From Flavobacteriaceae bacterium (GTDB lineage: Bacteria; Bacteroidota; Bacteroidia; Flavobacteriales; Flavobacteriaceae), in assembly GCA_013214065.1 (NCBI GenBank), contig JABSPK010000002.1, forward strand, positions 248,001 through 312,000: a DNA stretch of 64,000 nucleotides. Reading direction: 5' to 3'. Shown here one piece after another: positions 63,083 through 64,000 of this stretch; the first letter of the stretch is position 1, and every line of letters starts with the position of its first letter. A model generated the notes under the pieces. It was not told the origin of the DNA. It saw only the letters and a list, made by a program, of their open reading frames with translations, and searched no databases. Both the position numbers and the translations under genes were made by a program.

Positions 63083-63641
63083 AAATCGCGTCCGCAACGG
63101 CTTCCAGTTCGGTATACCAGGCTTCACCGAACTTACGGATCAGGGCCTCCTTGACGAACTTATAAATCGGGACTTTCAATTCGTCCCCTAAACTACAAGC
63201 TGGATCACAAATGGCCCATTTGTGGTAATTGACGGCAGTGAAGGTCGAATATTCTTTGGTACGCACTGGGTACAGGTGGCATGATATCGGTTTCTTCCAT
63301 GAAGTGGCACCCTGATTGTAGGCCTCCTCCAACCCACATTTGGCAATCCCATCCGAAAAAATCACATATGCACATTCCTCATTATCGACCAAGGGTGTTT
63401 CCCATTCCCCATCGCTACCTTTGACAAAGGTTCCTTGGGCTTCGATAGCCGCGATTCCTTCCTTCCTTAAATAAGGTTTAGCCTGTTCGAAAACCGTTTC
63501 GAGTATGGCCGTCTCAGATTCAGCAACAGGCGCTCCTGAAGCCCCATCGACGCAACAAGCCCCTTTGCAAGCATTCAAGTTGCAGACAAAATCATTTTCA
63601 ACGATCGCTTCGGAGATCAGGGTCTTTTCAATTTGGAACAT
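63072..63641 (-). CDS. DUF3109 family protein (Cys-rich, YkgJ-like)
   Basis: The start at 63641 gives 189 residues (MFQIEKTLISEAIVENDFVC); an ATG further upstream extends into the intergenic region. The Cys-rich N-terminus reads VCNLNACKGACCVDGASG, and further Cys residues lie in YVIFSDGIAKCGLEEAYNQG, SCHLYPV and ICDPACSLG, consistent with bound zinc or an Fe-S cluster. The family is widespread in Bacteroidota; its function is unknown. Confidence 0.85.
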   Translation of the reverse strand: MFQIEKTLISEAIVENDFVCNLNACKGACCVDGASGAPVAESETAILETVFEQAKPYLRKEGIAAIEAQGTFVKGSDGEWETPLVDNEECAYVIFSDGIAKCGLEEAYNQGATSWKKPISCHLYPVRTKEYSTFTAVNYHKWAICDPACSLGDELKVPIYKFVKEALIRKFGEAWYTELEAVADAISKP

Positions 63642-63714
63642 ATAGCGGTGGAATTTTGCAGTAATCCATCCCAAAAATAAACAATGTAGGACATCCGGGG
63701 CCAACCCATTCCCC

Positions 63715-63722
63715 TACCTTTG
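63715..63722 (+). promoter_or_regulatory. -7 box TACCTTTG before the MarC family gene
   Basis: Exact TAnnTTTG match 19 bp before the ATG at 63742; the same box as in the aspS promoter. Confidence 0.5.
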
Positions 63723-63741
63723 CATTCAAAATTTCGGGAAG

Positions 63742-64000
63742 ATGAATTTCAACATCAAGGAAATCGCCACAGCGACCATGGTCTTGTTCGCGGTCATCGA
63801 CATTTTAGGGAGTATTCCGATCATCATCTCTTTACGGACCAAGGTCGGACATATCCAATCGGAAAAGGCCTCTATTGTCGCGGCTAGCATTATGGTGGCT
63901 TTTTTATTCGTTGGGGAACGCATTTTGGAGCTAATCGGTATCGACATCAATTCGTTTGCCGTTGCGGGGGCTTTCGTCATCTTTTTCTTGGCTATTGAAA
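63742..64000 (+). CDS. MarC/UPF0056 family membrane protein (partial)
   Basis: The frame is open from the ATG at 63742 to the last base of the window (about 86 residues). It begins MNFNIKEIATATMVLFAVID, then ILGSIPIIISL with the family's Pro-containing loop, and a second helix pair (AASIMVAFLFVGERILELIG, then AVAGAFVIFFLAIE). This fits MarC family proteins, which have about six membrane helices and no firmly known transport substrate. The rest lies beyond the right edge. Confidence 0.82.
   Translation, partial: MNFNIKEIATATMVLFAVIDILGSIPIIISLRTKVGHIQSEKASIVAASIMVAFLFVGERILELIGIDINSFAVAGAFVIFFLAIE

Noticed and set aside
1-64000. tRNA, rRNA, CRISPR, insertion sequence or phage attachment site
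   Set aside because: Looked for tRNA-like TTCGAATC arms, regular short repeats, transposase motifs and integrase genes; none could be supported.

Overview
The window reads as a chromosome segment of a marine-type member of the Bacteroidota, most likely Flavobacteriaceae. The signs are TonB receptors with N-terminal carboxypeptidase-regulatory-like domains, LytTR regulators, YiaA, DUF3109, DUF1080 lipoproteins, almost no Shine-Dalgarno sequences, and repeated TAnnTTTG -7 promoter boxes, several of them only a few bases before the start codon. It is densely coded on both strands. I see no tRNA, rRNA, insertion sequence, prophage or CRISPR array. Both ends cut genes: a helix-turn-helix/membrane protein on the left and a MarC family protein on the right.

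Layout. 0-10 kb: a secreted LamG/DUF1080-like protein, an MFS exporter divergent from a Crp-like regulator, a metal locus (MntR-like repressor + ZIP transporter, divergent from a TonB receptor + thioredoxin, with a 16-bp palindrome between them), and a membrane-anchored alpha/beta hydrolase. 10-17 kb: an arylsulfotransferase lipoprotein, a serine hydrolase coupled to a DUF1028-TPR protein, a membrane LytTR regulator, then lycopene cyclase convergent with a polyprenyl diphosphate synthase. 17-25 kb: an ECF sigma factor with a small membrane partner, then a TetR-TolC-adaptor-RND efflux operon with a clear operator over its promoter. 25-44 kb: mostly housekeeping (aspS, a CLC channel, cold-shock protein, tadA, dxs, dGTPase, a PiT-PhoU fusion, an S9 peptidase, yiaA, nadD, gmk, yicC) plus two paralogous small secreted MORN-like proteins.

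44.9-55.7 kb is the most interesting part. Two DUF1080 lipoproteins, two TIM-barrel isomerase/epimerase-like proteins (one cytosolic, one exported), a Gfo/Idh/MocA oxidoreductase, two MFS transporters, a DinB protein, and a GMC oxidoreductase with a signal-bearing gluconate-2-dehydrogenase-subunit-3-like partner sit in three adjacent transcription units. Together they look like a system that oxidises sugars or glycosides at a ring hydroxyl outside the cytoplasm, cleaves the keto-glycoside without a classical glycoside hydrolase, and imports and finishes the product inside. The substrate cannot be read from the sequence.

55.9-64 kb: class Ia ribonucleotide reductase (nrdB then nrdA), an unusual short transcript unit with two mini-ORFs and a strong terminator, a LytTR response regulator with a TPR-type LytS-like kinase, a DUF3109 protein and the start of a MarC family gene.

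All functional calls come from reading motifs; no database search was run.
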